A DNA stretch of 64,000 nucleotides from Gemmatimonadaceae bacterium. GTDB lineage: Bacteria; Gemmatimonadota; Gemmatimonadetes; Gemmatimonadales; Gemmatimonadaceae. This document shows positions 1-9,313 of the stretch, piece by piece. How positions within the stretch are numbered: position 1 is the first letter of the stretch; each line of letters begins with the position of its first letter. The position numbers were made by a program, and so were the translations under genes. Where the stretch lies: assembly GCA_040882285.1 (NCBI GenBank), contig JBBEBQ010000010.1:270147-334146 (forward strand), read 5' to 3'. The notes under the pieces are model-generated. The model saw nothing but the letters and a program-made list of their open reading frames with translations, had not been told where the DNA came from and made no database searches.

Positions 1-247
1 AGGCGGGGTGGATCAGACAGCAGGGCGAGCGGGCAGAGAACCGCGAAGCTCTTGCGACCAAGCATTCGCCTCGTAAATCCGGCGCTCGTTGCAGGGAGGG
101 CGCTCTATATTTTCGGCCGAGAGGCAAGTTCGGCGTGAGCGCCCTCCGCCACTTACCCCACAGCGGTATGAGACGGTGCAGGGTCTCTCATCACTCGCAC
201 CCTGAACTCGTACTCATAGCTCGCATCGCGCCTGCTCCCTTCCCGAT
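1..247. other. Left edge without a supported gene
   Basis: No reading frame here looks protein-coding. The only structure is a perfect 11-bp inverted repeat (GGAGGGCGCTC at 95-105 with its complement at 137-147) around a 31-base AT-richer loop. It lies downstream of the minus-strand MBL gene and could be part of its termination region, but there is no U-tract next to it. Confidence 0.5.
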
Positions 248-1138
248 CTACATGAGATCCAAAGAGTACTGGATCGGCACCGAAGCTGTGGTAACGGGGC
301 TACTCACACGTCTCGAGGCTCCGACATTGTTCGGATGCCCGGCGAGATGCTCGGCGTCGAGTTCCATGGCCCGCAGGTGCGCCGCGAACACCGGCGACCC
401 GTGCACCGTGTAGATCTTCGTCGCGCCACTCTCCACCGCCGTCCGCACCAGATCGTCGAAGTCCGCGTGATCCGATATCGGCAGCACCAGATCACAGTGG
501 CCGTACATGTATCGCGCGCGCGGATTGCACGCCCACCCGGTCAGCTGGACTGTGCGCGCCCGCGGTATGTCGGCCGCGGGATGCTTATTCCACCCAGGCG
601 TCGCCAGGACCACTCGCCCCGGCAGTAGCTCCGGAGAGAACCGCTCCCACGTGCCCGGACCGGGAAAGGGGTAGCCGAGCTCGACGTGCAGATCGCACAA
701 AGCCGCCGTCGGCTCCTTCACCAGCACGTCGCACTTCGGGACGAGAGCGAGCGGCGAGAACGGATTGTCACGCAGCTTGTAGTCGCCAGTGTAGACCAGC
801 GTGCCCTTCTCCGACCTGATCATCGCCATGGCCGAGCCCAGCGTGTGCCCGGCGGGCAGCAGCTCGATCGTCGCGTCGCCGCAGGTGAAAGGCTGATGGA
901 AATCGAGGGTCACCGCTTCTTTCTTGCGCTTCCGTCTCGCATGCAGCGCGGCGGTCTCCCGCGTGCAGATGATTCGCGGCGCCGACGAGCAGTGATCGGA
1001 ATGCGCGTGCGACACGAACACGGTGCCGGGCGCGGAGCGGGCGTCGAGATGGATATTCGCCGGCGGCGCGTGGAGGCCGTGTCGGGAGCGTGTCACGAGG
1101 GCGGAAGCGGGCACCTCGAAACATAATGCGCGCTCCAT
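248..1138 (-). CDS. MBL-fold exonuclease-like metallohydrolase
   Basis: A metallo-beta-lactamase-fold hydrolase of the group related to mRNA 3'-end processing factors and ligase-associated DNA exonucleases. Visible metal motifs are HAHSDH (residues 44-49), GHTLGSA (97-103), TGDY (117-120), SDHADF (222-227) and the C-terminal YTVHG (243-247). At 296 residues it is slightly shorter than typical members, and the usual EST-type loop after TGDY is replaced by an unusual KEPTAALCDLHVELGYPF segment (141-158). Ligase-associated exonucleases normally neighbour an ATP-dependent ligase; here LigD and a ligase remnant are about 28 kb away, so a DNA-repair role is inferred. Nuclease versus another hydrolase activity is not settled by sequence alone. 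Confidence 0.8.
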   Translation of the reverse strand: MERALCFEVPASALVTRSRHGLHAPPANIHLDARSAPGTVFVSHAHSDHCSSAPRIICTRETAALHARRKRKKEAVTLDFHQPFTCGDATIELLPAGHTLGSAMAMIRSEKGTLVYTGDYKLRDNPFSPLALVPKCDVLVKEPTAALCDLHVELGYPFPGPGTWERFSPELLPGRVVLATPGWNKHPAADIPRARTVQLTGWACNPRARYMYGHCDLVLPISDHADFDDLVRTAVESGATKIYTVHGSPVFAAHLRAMELDAEHLAGHPNNVGASRRVSSPVTTASVPIQYSLDLM

Positions 1139-1214
1139 TCGTTCTCAGCCCGGTACATTGTGTGCAGAGGGTACCGCGCATCGCGTCTAGAAATCCTCAG
1201 TCACGGAGTAGTTC

Positions 1215-1343
1215 ATGAGCAAGCTGTTGCGAGGGCTGGCGGCGGGATACGGCGCCAAGAAGCTGGGCGGCGGCTGCTTCAGCACGGTCCTCATCTTCCT
1301 GATTCTGTGGTGGCTGCTCAGCAAATTCCAAATCTTTCAGTAG
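1215..1343 (+). CDS. 42-residue single-span membrane protein
   Basis: A short frame of 42 codons with ATG at 1215, a GGAG ribosome site at 1205-1208 and a TAG stop 3 bases before the next gene. It encodes a basic, glycine-rich N-terminus (MSKLLRGLAAGYGAKKLGGG), then a hydrophobic helix (about residues 21-36, TVLIFLILWWLL) and a short tail. The layout suggests a small inner-membrane peptide with its basic end in the cytoplasm. The tight spacing to the Met-sulfoxide reductase gene suggests co-transcription. I do not recognise a named family. Function unknown; possible roles are a stress-related membrane peptide or a membrane anchor. Confidence 0.7.
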   Translation: MSKLLRGLAAGYGAKKLGGGCFSTVLIFLILWWLLSKFQIFQ

Positions 1344-1346
1344 GCC

Positions 1347-1847
1347 ATGGCTGAGATGACGCTCGATCTAGCGGGCGTCGCGAAGCCGGAGGCGTACGCC
1401 GGGCTGGCGCGGCAGATCGACGTCGTCCTCGAAGGAATCGACGACGAGATCGCCGCGATGGCTACGATCAGCTCCGCGGTCCACAACGCGATGCATCACC
1501 TGTGGACGGGCTTCTACCGGGTCGTCGTACCGGGAAAGCTCCTGCGCGTCGGGCCGTACCAGGGCACGATTGGCTGCCTCGAGATCGAGTACGGCCGTGG
1601 CGTGTGCGGGACGGCAGCCGCGACGGGCAAGACGGTGATCGTGGACGACGTCACCGCGTTTCCCGGCCACATCACCTGCGACGCGCGTGCGCGCTCCGAG
1701 ATCGTGGTTCCCGTGTTCGACGCAAATCGCGTGTTGCTCGGCGTCTTCGACATCGACTCCGACCAGCGGGGGAAGTTCGACGCGCAGGATCGCGACGGAT
1801 TGGAGTCGATCGTGGCCCGGTTCGCCCGGCCGCGTACGGCGGCGTGA
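1347..1847 (+). CDS. msrC: Free methionine-(R)-sulfoxide reductase (GAF domain)
   Basis: A single GAF-domain protein of 166 residues matching free methionine-R-sulfoxide reductases (fRMsr), which reduce the free amino acid rather than protein-bound Met-SO in the cytosol. The diagnostic residues are present: LWTGFY (52-57), the GPYQG turn (69-73), and the three family cysteines at 77 (IGCLEI), 87 (GVCGT) and 111 (HITCD), followed by SEIVVPV. In E. coli the equivalents of Cys111 and Cys77 are the catalytic and resolving residues. It follows the 42-residue membrane peptide by 3 bases. The neighbouring downstream HD gene starts 48 bases later and could share the transcript. Confidence 0.9.
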   Translation: MAEMTLDLAGVAKPEAYAGLARQIDVVLEGIDDEIAAMATISSAVHNAMHHLWTGFYRVVVPGKLLRVGPYQGTIGCLEIEYGRGVCGTAAATGKTVIVDDVTAFPGHITCDARARSEIVVPVFDANRVLLGVFDIDSDQRGKFDAQDRDGLESIVARFARPRTAA

Positions 1848-1895
1848 GATGAAATCGTCCCGTCGCTACATTGATCGAATGACCGATTTCGTCGG

Positions 1896-2495
1896 ATGAA
1901 CGGCTACTCGGACAGGGTCAATCACGCCTTCGCCTTCGCGGCGAAGCACCACGACCGGCAGGTGAGAAAGGGCACGGCTCTGCCCTACCTGACGCATCCC
2001 GCCAACGTCGCCGTGATTCTCACGCGCTACGGCCAGGACGAGGACACGGTGATCGCCGGCATTCTGCACGACGTGATCGAGGACTGCGTGCGCGACGGGT
2101 ACACCAGCCACTCTCTGTGCGACCGCATCGGTGACAAGTTCGGACAAACCGTCCTCGACACGGTGCTCGCGGTGACCCACAGGGAGACCGACGACAACGG
2201 AGATCCGCTGGACGGCGAGCAGAAGAAGCAGGACTATCTCGACCGGCTGGCGCAGGCTCCCGAGCGCGCCCGTTGGGTGTGCGCTGCCGACAAGATCCAC
2301 AACGGCAGCTCGATACTCGCCGACCTTCGGCGCACGCAGGACCCGGACACGATCTGGAGCCGGTTCAAGGCCGGGCGCGAAGCGACGATCCGCTGGTACC
2401 GCAGCGTGCACACGCGCTTGCGCGAGCTCGGGTTCGACGGGCCGATCATGTCCGAGCTCGACGAAGTCGCGGCAGGTCTCGAGAAGTACGCATAG
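1896..2495 (+). CDS. HD-domain (p)ppGpp hydrolase-like protein
   Basis: A stand-alone HD phosphohydrolase of 199 residues resembling the hydrolase half of RelA/SpoT and the small Mesh1-type enzymes. Metal-binding features visible are the YLTHPANVA motif with His34, the HD pair at 58-59 followed by IED (61-63), and the second-site Asp132 in AADKIHN. No synthetase or TGS region follows. A role in removing (p)ppGpp or a related nucleotide is plausible from family knowledge, but other HD hydrolases share these motifs. It starts with ATG shortly after the GAF-domain gene. Confidence 0.8.
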   Translation: MNGYSDRVNHAFAFAAKHHDRQVRKGTALPYLTHPANVAVILTRYGQDEDTVIAGILHDVIEDCVRDGYTSHSLCDRIGDKFGQTVLDTVLAVTHRETDDNGDPLDGEQKKQDYLDRLAQAPERARWVCAADKIHNGSSILADLRRTQDPDTIWSRFKAGREATIRWYRSVHTRLRELGFDGPIMSELDEVAAGLEKYA

Positions 2496-2521
2496 GGCAG
2501 TAACAACGCCCTCGCTTCGCT

Positions 2522-2774
2522 CGGGGGCGGGCGGTGTGGCGGGATGCCGCTCGGCCCCTACGCTCGCAAACTGCGCTCGCTAACACGGGGCCGGTGCGGC
2601 ACCCCGCCACACCGCCCGCCAGCAACGGCACCCGTTCCTCCCGCACTTCGTCGCGGCGCAGCGCGAGCTGCGGACGCACCGTACAGGAGGCTCGGGTCTA
2701 GCCCGTTCGAGCCACCGTGTTAGCGAGCGTAGTTTGCGAGCGTAGGTGGCGAGGACGAGCTAGACCCGAGCCTC
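2522..2774. repeat. Compound inverted repeat between HD gene and ispG
   Basis: Three inverted pairs lie between the convergent HD gene and ispG. An 18-bp pair rich in GGC/GTG joins 2526-2543 with 2603-2620 (perfect). A 31-bp pair joins 2558-2588 with 2715-2745 (one mismatch). A 15-bp pair joins 2687-2701 with 2760-2774 (perfect), the right arm overlapping the ispG stop codon. The pairs cross rather than nest fully, so alternative folds exist. Likely roles are bidirectional termination or a decayed palindromic mobile repeat. Confidence 0.75.
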
Positions 2775-4028
2775 CGCGGCAACATCAGGCGTTCGTGCGT
2801 ACCGGCGTGTGACATAGCTCTCGAGCAGCCGCAAGAACTCGGGAACGATGTCGTCGCCGCGGAGGGTGACGGCGAGCTTGCCGTCGACGTACACGGGCGC
2901 GACGGGGTCCTCGAACGTGCCGGGCAGGGAGATGCCGATGTCGGCGTGCTTGGACTCGCCCGGCCCGTTGACGACGCAGCCCATGACGGCGACGCGCATG
3001 TCCTCGACTCCGGGATACAGCGCGCGCCACGCGGGCATCTGCTCGCGCAGGTACGCCTGGATGTCCTCGGCCATCTGCTGAAAGAACGTGGACGTCGTGC
3101 GGCCGCAGCCGGGACACGCGCTTACCTGAGGCGCGAAGCTTCTGAGCCCGAGCGATTGGAGGATCTGCTGTGCCACCTGCACTTCCTCGGTGCGGTCGCC
3201 ACCCGGACGCGGCGTGAGCGAAACGCGAATGGTGTCGCCGATCCCCTCGGCGAGCAGGATCGCGAGCGCGGCGGTGCTCGCGATGATTCCCTTGCTGCCG
3301 AGTCCGGCTTCGGTGAGCCCGAGGTGCAGCGGAAAATCACACCGCGCGGCGAGCCGGCGGTACACGTCGAGCAGATCCTGCACCGCCGAGACTTTCGCGG
3401 AGATGATGATCCGGTCGTGGCCGAGTCCCGTGGCTTCCGCGAGCTCGGCGGAGCGGAGCGCGCTCGCGAGCATCGCCTCGATGTACACGTCGCGCGCGTC
3501 GGCGGGCTCGGCGTCGCGCGCGTTGGCGTCCATCATCTGGGTGAGCAGGTCCTGGTCGAGCGAGCCCCAGTTCACGCCGATACGCACGGGCTTGCCGTTG
3601 TCGGCGGCGATGCGCACGATCGTCTGGAAGTTCTCGTCGCGCCGCCTGGTGCCGACGTTGCCGGGATTGATGCGGTACTTCGCCAGAATCCGGGCGCAGT
3701 CGGTGAAGCGCGCGAGCAGCAGGTGCCCGTTGTAGTGAAAGTCGCCGATCAGCGGGACGGAACAGCCCAGGTCGGCGAGCCGCGCGGCGATCTCGGGGAC
3801 CGCGGCCGCCGCGTCCTCGTTGTTGACGGTGATCCGGACCAGCTGGGATCCCGCCGCGGCGAGCGCCGCCACCTGTTGGGCGGTAGCTTCGGCGTTCGCC
3901 GTGTCGGTATTGGTCATCGACTGGACCACTATCGGATGACCGGAGCCGACCGGAACTCCGCCGACGGAGACCGTCACGGTCTGCCGGCGCGACTGGATGG
4001 CGCTCGGATTTGCTGTGCGAAGCGACAT
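2760..4028 (-). CDS. ispG: 4-hydroxy-3-methylbut-2-enyl-diphosphate synthase (IspG/GcpE)
   Basis: IspG converts 2-C-methyl-erythritol 2,4-cyclodiphosphate to HMBPP in the MEP isoprenoid pathway, using a [4Fe-4S] cluster. The 422-residue protein shows the N-terminal TIM-barrel signature ([20 protein letters not shown]) and the C-terminal cluster ligands Cys305 and Cys308 (SACPGCGRT) and Cys351 ([10 protein letters not shown]). I chose the ATG at 4028 because the protein similarity begins there; the frame stays open further upstream but that part looks non-coding. The stop codon lies within an inverted-repeat arm. It is divergent from the gene at 4128. Confidence 0.95.
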   Translation of the reverse strand: MSLRTANPSAIQSRRQTVTVSVGGVPVGSGHPIVVQSMTNTDTANAEATAQQVAALAAAGSQLVRITVNNEDAAAAVPEIAARLADLGCSVPLIGDFHYNGHLLLARFTDCARILAKYRINPGNVGTRRRDENFQTIVRIAADNGKPVRIGVNWGSLDQDLLTQMMDANARDAEPADARDVYIEAMLASALRSAELAEATGLGHDRIIISAKVSAVQDLLDVYRRLAARCDFPLHLGLTEAGLGSKGIIASTAALAILLAEGIGDTIRVSLTPRPGGDRTEEVQVAQQILQSLGLRSFAPQVSACPGCGRTTSTFFQQMAEDIQAYLREQMPAWRALYPGVEDMRVAVMGCVVNGPGESKHADIGISLPGTFEDPVAPVYVDGKLAVTLRGDDIVPEFLRLLESYVTRRYARTPDVAAEARV

Positions 4029-4127
4029 ATGATTAGTACCGAAAGCTAAAGCGCTGGCCCCGGCGATGCAGTTCAACGGAGACAGCCGTCGAGAACCAAT
4101 GTTGGCCGCACTCAACCGGAAGCTGAG

Positions 4128-4667
4128 ATGATAGAGCCCAGATCTCCCAACGATCCCGACGATCCCGGCATTCCCGATCCCGCCGACGCGCCGCCGCCCA
4201 AGCCGCCGCTGCCCACGGAAGACGTGGAGCGCGAGCGAGCTCCGGACTCGGCTGTTCCCCCGCCGGTCGCCAAGCCGGTCGTCGTGGAGAAGCCGTGGCA
4301 CAAGCGCTGGTCCACGCGCGTGCTCGCGGCGCTGATCATCGTACCGCTGCTGATCTTCGCGGTGTGGGCCGCGGTCACGCTGAACGTCGTGTACGAGAGG
4401 GGCGAGCGGTACGGCTACGTGCAGGCCTTCGCCAAGCAGGGCGTCGTCTGCGCGACCTGGGAGGGAGAGCTGGCGGAGACCAACGTGCCGGGCCTGGCTC
4501 CGGAGATCTTCCGTTTCAGCGTGCGCGACAACGCTGTGGTTGCGGACGTCCAGGCGAGCATCGGCAAGCGGGTCGCGCTCCGGTATGAGGAGCACAGGAA
4601 CGTCCCGACGTCGTGCTTCGGCAAGAGCGACCACTTCGTGACCGGGGTCCGGGTAGAGGAGCCCTGA
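4128..4667 (+). CDS. Conserved membrane-anchored protein of unknown function
   Basis: A 179-residue protein with a proline- and acid-rich N-terminal tail (1-55), one membrane helix (about 68-88, [21 protein letters not shown]) and an extracytoplasmic C-terminal domain with two cysteines ([16 protein letters not shown]). The C-terminal part, from [12 protein letters not shown] through [15 protein letters not shown]-type text, belongs to a widespread conserved family that is often mis-annotated as 6-phosphogluconate dehydrogenase; no dehydrogenase motif is present. The gene is divergent from ispG with about 100 bases between them. Function unknown. Confidence 0.75.
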   Translation: MIEPRSPNDPDDPGIPDPADAPPPKPPLPTEDVERERAPDSAVPPPVAKPVVVEKPWHKRWSTRVLAALIIVPLLIFAVWAAVTLNVVYERGERYGYVQAFAKQGVVCATWEGELAETNVPGLAPEIFRFSVRDNAVVADVQASIGKRVALRYEEHRNVPTSCFGKSDHFVTGVRVEEP

Positions 4668-4883
4668 ACGGTACCGTTTAGAGTCGGAACGATTAGAGCC
4701 GGATGGCCACGGTATTGTCCAAGCCACCCGGCCCGCTTACTTTTTGCGCTGTGCGGCGGGGGTGCGCAGCAACCTCGAGGCATGGATCCAGGGCGGGGGG
4801 TCGATTCGGTCCCGCCACAAGCCGATGGCAGGAGTAGTCAAAGCTCGCTCCGCGGCGTCACGCTACCAATTGCAGGAGTAGGA

Positions 4884-5099
4884 ATGCGCACGACCGGAAA
4901 GGTGAAGTGGTTCAATGACGCGAAAGGGTTTGGCTTCATCACCCCTGATGATGGCACGAAGGATTGCTTCGTCCATTACAGCGCGATCAGTGGCAGTGGC
5001 TTCAAGTCGCTGGCAGAAGGCGACGCTGTCGAGTTCGACGTGGTGCAGGGGCAGAAGGGTCCCGCGGCAGAGAACGTGACCCGGGCCGGCGCGAGCTGA
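4884..5099 (+). CDS. Cold-shock domain protein
   Basis: A 71-residue CspA-type single-strand nucleic-acid binding protein. RNP1 (KGFGFI, residues 14-19) and RNP2 (CFVHY) are present in the five-stranded OB fold. It acts as an RNA chaperone in the cytosol. The ATG at 4884 is preferred because it follows a CAGGAG site (4873-4878) and starts the fold; the frame continues upstream into a 200-base leader that may carry the long 5' UTR typical of csp mRNAs. A strong terminator follows at once. A paralog with nearly the same C-terminal half lies at 32746. Confidence 0.95.
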   Translation: MRTTGKVKWFNDAKGFGFITPDDGTKDCFVHYSAISGSGFKSLAEGDAVEFDVVQGQKGPAAENVTRAGAS

Positions 5100-5117
5100 C
5101 CAGTCAGAAATGAAGAA

Positions 5118-5147
5118 GCGCCCTCCGAGAGGAGGGCGCTTTTTTTT
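5118..5147 (+). terminator. Intrinsic terminator of the cold-shock gene
   Basis: A perfect 9-bp stem (GCGCCCTCC / GGAGGGCGC) with a GAGA loop is followed directly by eight T. It begins 19 bases after the cold-shock stop codon. Confidence 0.93.
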
Positions 5148-5169
5148 GGCCGCAGCCGCTAACTGCTGG

Positions 5170-5640
5170 CTATTTCGACTCTGGCTTCTCATTTCTTGGA
5201 TTCCCCATCCAAGTCCGGGGGGCCACGGCGGGTTGGCTGGATGCTCGCCCCATTTTTGGCGGCCGCCCGCGTTTCGGTCGCGGCGCCATCTCCAGGGCTT
5301 CGGCCACAGCCTCCGCGACACGGGCCCGCAACGCGGCCCGGCCAAGGTACAGCTCGAGCTCACCGGTCCGAACCGTGGCGGTATCGGCTGCGTCGGTATT
5401 TTGCGGGGAGCGCCAGAGCTCGTGCGCCAGTCGGAGGGCGGCTCCCACAGGAATTTGGAGCTCCCCGTTCAGCCGGTGCACCGTGGCGATCACGTGCAGC
5501 GCGCCCGGCCCGAGTCTTCGCGATACTCCCTGCCTCGCCTGGATGACTTCGTCCACCCGGTCATGCGACAGCAAGTTGTCGAGCCACTTGGGTTCTACGC
5601 CGAGTGCAAGTGCAGCGATACCAACGGAATAGCCTCTCAT
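5170..5640 (-). CDS. Unrecognised helical protein with repeat-encoded tail
   Basis: A 156-residue protein whose first ~75 residues look like a helix-turn-helix region (GYSVGIAALALGVEPKWLDN, then SRRLGPGALHVIATVHRL). The middle (about 90-120) is an alpha-helical RARVAEAVAEAL stretch, followed by a basic GRPPK motif of AT-hook type at about 125-129. I do not recognise a named family; a DNA-binding role is inferred. The last ~11 residues (GNPRNEKPESK) and the stop come from a dispersed palindromic repeat arm, so the native C-terminus has probably been replaced. It is divergent from the outer-membrane barrel gene. Confidence 0.65.
   Translation of the reverse strand: MRGYSVGIAALALGVEPKWLDNLLSHDRVDEVIQARQGVSRRLGPGALHVIATVHRLNGELQIPVGAALRLAHELWRSPQNTDAADTATVRTGELELYLGRAALRARVAEAVAEALEMAPRPKRGRPPKMGRASSQPAVAPRTWMGNPRNEKPESK
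5182..5213. repeat. Single arm of the GGAATCCAAG palindrome family
   Basis: The arm TGGCTTCTC..TTCTTGGATTCCCC matches the right arms of the elements ending at 28636 and 33573. Here it is fused into the 3' coding end of the minus-strand gene. A short CATCCAAG follows, so the left arm is lost or rearranged. Confidence 0.6.
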
Positions 5641-5671
5641 TGATAAATAACCTAGAAAACTAAGAAGATTA

Positions 5672-5700
5672 TTGCAATAGCCGTGGAAACTCGCTAATAA
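5672..5700 (+). promoter_or_regulatory. Sigma-70-type promoter of the barrel gene
   Basis: TTGCAA (5672-5677) and TAATAA (5695-5700) are separated by exactly 17 bases in an AT-rich stretch. Transcription would start near 5707, giving a 5' UTR of about 120 bases before the outer-membrane protein gene. Confidence 0.6.
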
Positions 5701-5825
5701 CCGTACAATAGAAACTGTTGAAATGGTCGAACTTTGGCGCGAGGCGGGGTACCAATGCTACCTGTCGCGCGAGGCAAATAGGCAAGAATGCGCGCGACTT
5801 GAACCAGATAAAGAGGATCTCGAAA

Positions 5826-6350
5826 ATGCGTAGAGTTTTGTCTGCATTCGTAGTCGGCGCGGCCCTGGTGGTCGGCGCCTCGAGCGCGGAAGCGCAGCGC
5901 CCCTTTACGATCGGCCTGTCGGCCGGCGCGTCCCTCCCGCTCTCGGATTTGAGCGACAGCCACAAGGTCGGCTACAACGCCGCGGCCCACCTCGGCATCA
6001 ACATGCCGATGTCGCCCGTCGGCTTCCGGCTCGAAGGCTTCTACAACAAGTTCGCCGGGCAGGACCTAACGGGCGGCTCCATACCGGACCTTCGCGTCGC
6101 GGGCGGTAACGTCAACATCACATACGCGTTCGGCGGCGTGGGCATGCGGCCGTACGTGATCGGTGGCGTGGGCTCGTACAACGTAAAAGCTGATGGTGGT
6201 GAGTCGCGCACCGACTTCGGCATCAACGCCGGCGTCGGCGCGAAGTTCCAGCTCTCGGGCCTCGGCACGTTCGTCGAAGCCAGGCTGCACACGATCAGCG
6301 GCGACCCGCAGCTGCAGTTCGTTCCGATCACGTTCGGAATCGAGTTCTAA
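5826..6350 (+). CDS. Outer-membrane beta-barrel protein
   Basis: A 174-residue protein with a cleavable signal peptide (MRRVLSAFVVGAALVVGASS, then AEA-Q cleavage near residue 23) and alternating amphipathic strands ending in FGIEF, the terminal aromatic that marks outer-membrane barrels. The size fits an eight-stranded OmpA/OmpW-like barrel. The start is the ATG at 5826, preceded by AGAGGA at 5812-5817. It has its own promoter and terminator, so it is a single-gene unit. Role (adhesin, small-molecule pore) cannot be told. Confidence 0.85.
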   Translation: MRRVLSAFVVGAALVVGASSAEAQRPFTIGLSAGASLPLSDLSDSHKVGYNAAAHLGINMPMSPVGFRLEGFYNKFAGQDLTGGSIPDLRVAGGNVNITYAFGGVGMRPYVIGGVGSYNVKADGGESRTDFGINAGVGAKFQLSGLGTFVEARLHTISGDPQLQFVPITFGIEF

Positions 6351-6377
6351 GAAGGCTGCAATTCTGTAAAAAGAAGT

Positions 6378-6403
6378 CCCCGCGAAGACGCGGGGGCTTT
6401 TTT
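6378..6403 (+). terminator. Intrinsic terminator of the barrel gene
   Basis: The stem CCCCGCG / CGCGGGG with an AAGA loop is followed by GC and six T, 27 bases after the stop codon. It separates the barrel gene from convergent argH. Confidence 0.93.
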
Positions 6404-6426
6404 GTGGAGCGGGCCACGAGTGGGGC

Positions 6427-7880
6427 TCACGGCCTGGATTCCGCTTGGTATGAGTTCGTGGCCTCCGTGAGCGCGGTCCTCGCTGCCTCGATTTGTTCCC
6501 GCACCGCATTCGGCCCGGTTCCCCCCGCGACATCCCTCCGCGCGATCGACGCCCGTGCATCCAGCCACCCCCGCGCATCGGCGCCGAACTTCGCGTGCGC
6601 GCTCGCGAATCGCTCCGGCGGCAGCTCACTCAGCTCGCACTCCGCTTCTTCCGCCGCTAGCACGAGACTCCCGACGGCGCTGTGCGCGTCCCGGAAGCTC
6701 ACGCCCTTGCCCACGAGATAGTCCGCAAGGTCAGTCGCCATCATCCCGCTCGACACCGAGCGTTCCATCGCGTCAGTCTGGAACGTGCATTCCGCCAGCG
6801 CGCCGGTCACCGCCGGCAGCACGAGCAGCACGCTGTCCACGGCGTCGAACAGAATTCTTTTGTCGTCCTGCAAATCCTTGTTGTAGCCGCTCGGCAATCC
6901 TTTCATCGTCGCCAGAATCGAAGTAATTCCGCCGAGCGAACGGGCGGCGAAGCCACGGGCGATTTCCATTGCGTCGGGATTCCGCTTCTGCGGCATCATG
7001 CTCGAGCCCGTCGTGAAAGTGTCGCCGAAGCGGATGAAGGCGAACTCCGACGAGCCGAACAGGATCATGTCCTCCGCCAGCCGCGACAGGTGCACGCCGA
7101 GCAGCGAGATGGCGTACAGCAGATCGGCGACGAAGTCGCGATCGCCGACGGCGTCGATGCTGTTCTCGGACAGCCGCATGAACCTGAGCTGCTTCCTCAG
7201 CTCCTCGCGTGGAACACGGTACGCGGCCCCCGCGATCGCGCCGGAGCCGAGCGGCAGGGAGGAGGCCGCTATCGAAGCCATGGCGATCCGGTTGCAGTCG
7301 CGCTCGAGCGGCCAGAAGTGCGACAGCATCCAGTGCGTGGCCGAGACGGGCTGCGCCCGTTGCAAGTGAGTGTATGCCGGCATCACCGCGTCCACGAGCG
7401 ATTCGGCGTGCTGCAGCATCACGGCCTGGAGCGCGCGCACTTCGGTCTCGATGGAATCGGTCGCGACCATGGCCCACAGCCGTGTGGCGGTCGACACCTG
7501 ATCGTTGCGGCTCCGGCCCGTATGCAGCTTGGACGCGACGTCGCCGATCTCGTCGTGCAGCAGCCGGTCGATCATCGTGTGCACGTCTTCGTCCGAATCC
7601 ACCGGCAGCTCGCCGCTCTCGAATCGCTTCCCGACCTGCGCGAGGCCATTCTGAATCGTCGAGCTCTCGTCGGCGGTGAGCACGCCCACGCTCGCGAGCG
7701 CGCCGGCCCACGCCTGGGACGCCCAGACGTCGTAGGGCCACAGGCGGAAGTCGACTTCAATGGAACGGTTGACCGCGGTGAGCGCCGCCGCCGGGCCGGC
7801 CTTGAACCGGCCGCCCCAGAGCTTGTGGGTCTTGCCGGAGCCGTCGCCCCGGGCAGAGTCCCCGGGTGGCGACGACTGCG

Positions 7881-7884
<4 letters not shown>
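6427..7884 (-). CDS. argH: Argininosuccinate lyase
   Basis: ArgH splits argininosuccinate into arginine and fumarate, the last step of arginine synthesis. The 485-residue protein carries the fumarase/aspartase superfamily signature [12 protein letters not shown] and the [12 protein letters not shown] motif. It begins with GTG at 7884, overlapping the argG stop as GTGA, so the two genes are translationally coupled on one minus-strand transcript. An Ala/Pro-poor N-terminal extension (about 20 residues, rich in Ser, Gly and Asp) precedes the usual LWGGRF start. Confidence 0.97.
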
Positions 7885-9113
<1,229 letters not shown>

Positions 9114-9121
9114 GGCGGGAA

Positions 9122-9303
9122 GCTCTTGGCTGTTGGCTATTGGCTTTTGGCTAACTACTTAGCCGTGTAATTATGCATGAATAGTGAATAAATACACTGT
9201 AGGGGCCCCAGTCAAGTATATTTTCAGCCACGTACGTAGTGGTCCACCTGCTGGCAGTAGCCAACAGCCAATAGCCAACAGCCAATAGCCAACAGCCAAG
9301 AGC
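9122..9303. repeat. Inverted AGCCAAY heptamer arrays bracketing the argG/argR region
   Basis: The left arm (9122-9153) reads GCTCTTGGCTGTTGGCTA and onward; the right arm (9258-9303) is its complement extended by extra AGCCAAC/AGCCAAT units. Between them lie 104 bases holding the divergent promoters and the ArgR-like dyad. The arms end 8 bases from the argG and argR starts, so both 5' UTRs carry an arm. Unit length is 7 bp, as in the other repeat families of this window. Confidence 0.9.
9165..9197. promoter_or_regulatory. ArgR-box-like dyad between argG and argR
   Basis: GTGTAATTAT (9165-9174) faces ATAAATACAC (9188-9197) with 9 of 10 positions paired. The inner TGCATGAATAGTGAATAA resembles tandem ARG boxes. 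It overlaps the -10 of the candidate argG promoter (minus strand, -35 at 9215-9210). An 11-base string, ATTATGCATGA, recurs at the argC start. ArgR binding is inferred. Confidence 0.65.
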
Positions 9304-9313
9304 CCTCTTAGTG

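Noticed and set aside
1-247. Partial gene at the left edge
   Set aside because: No frame with protein-like composition or a recognisable domain is visible on either strand.
4029-4727. N-terminal extension of IspG by 233 residues
   Set aside because: The extension is antisense to the membrane-protein gene at 4128 and is not IspG-like; the protein begins at ATG 4028.
4668-4883. Riboswitch before the cold-shock gene
   Set aside because: The 200-base leader has short palindromes only (AACGGTACCGTT at about 4668-4679) and no recognised riboswitch consensus.
9122-9303. CRISPR array
   Set aside because: Repeats are 7-bp, direct and inverted, without 25-40 bp repeat units or unique spacers, and there are no cas genes.
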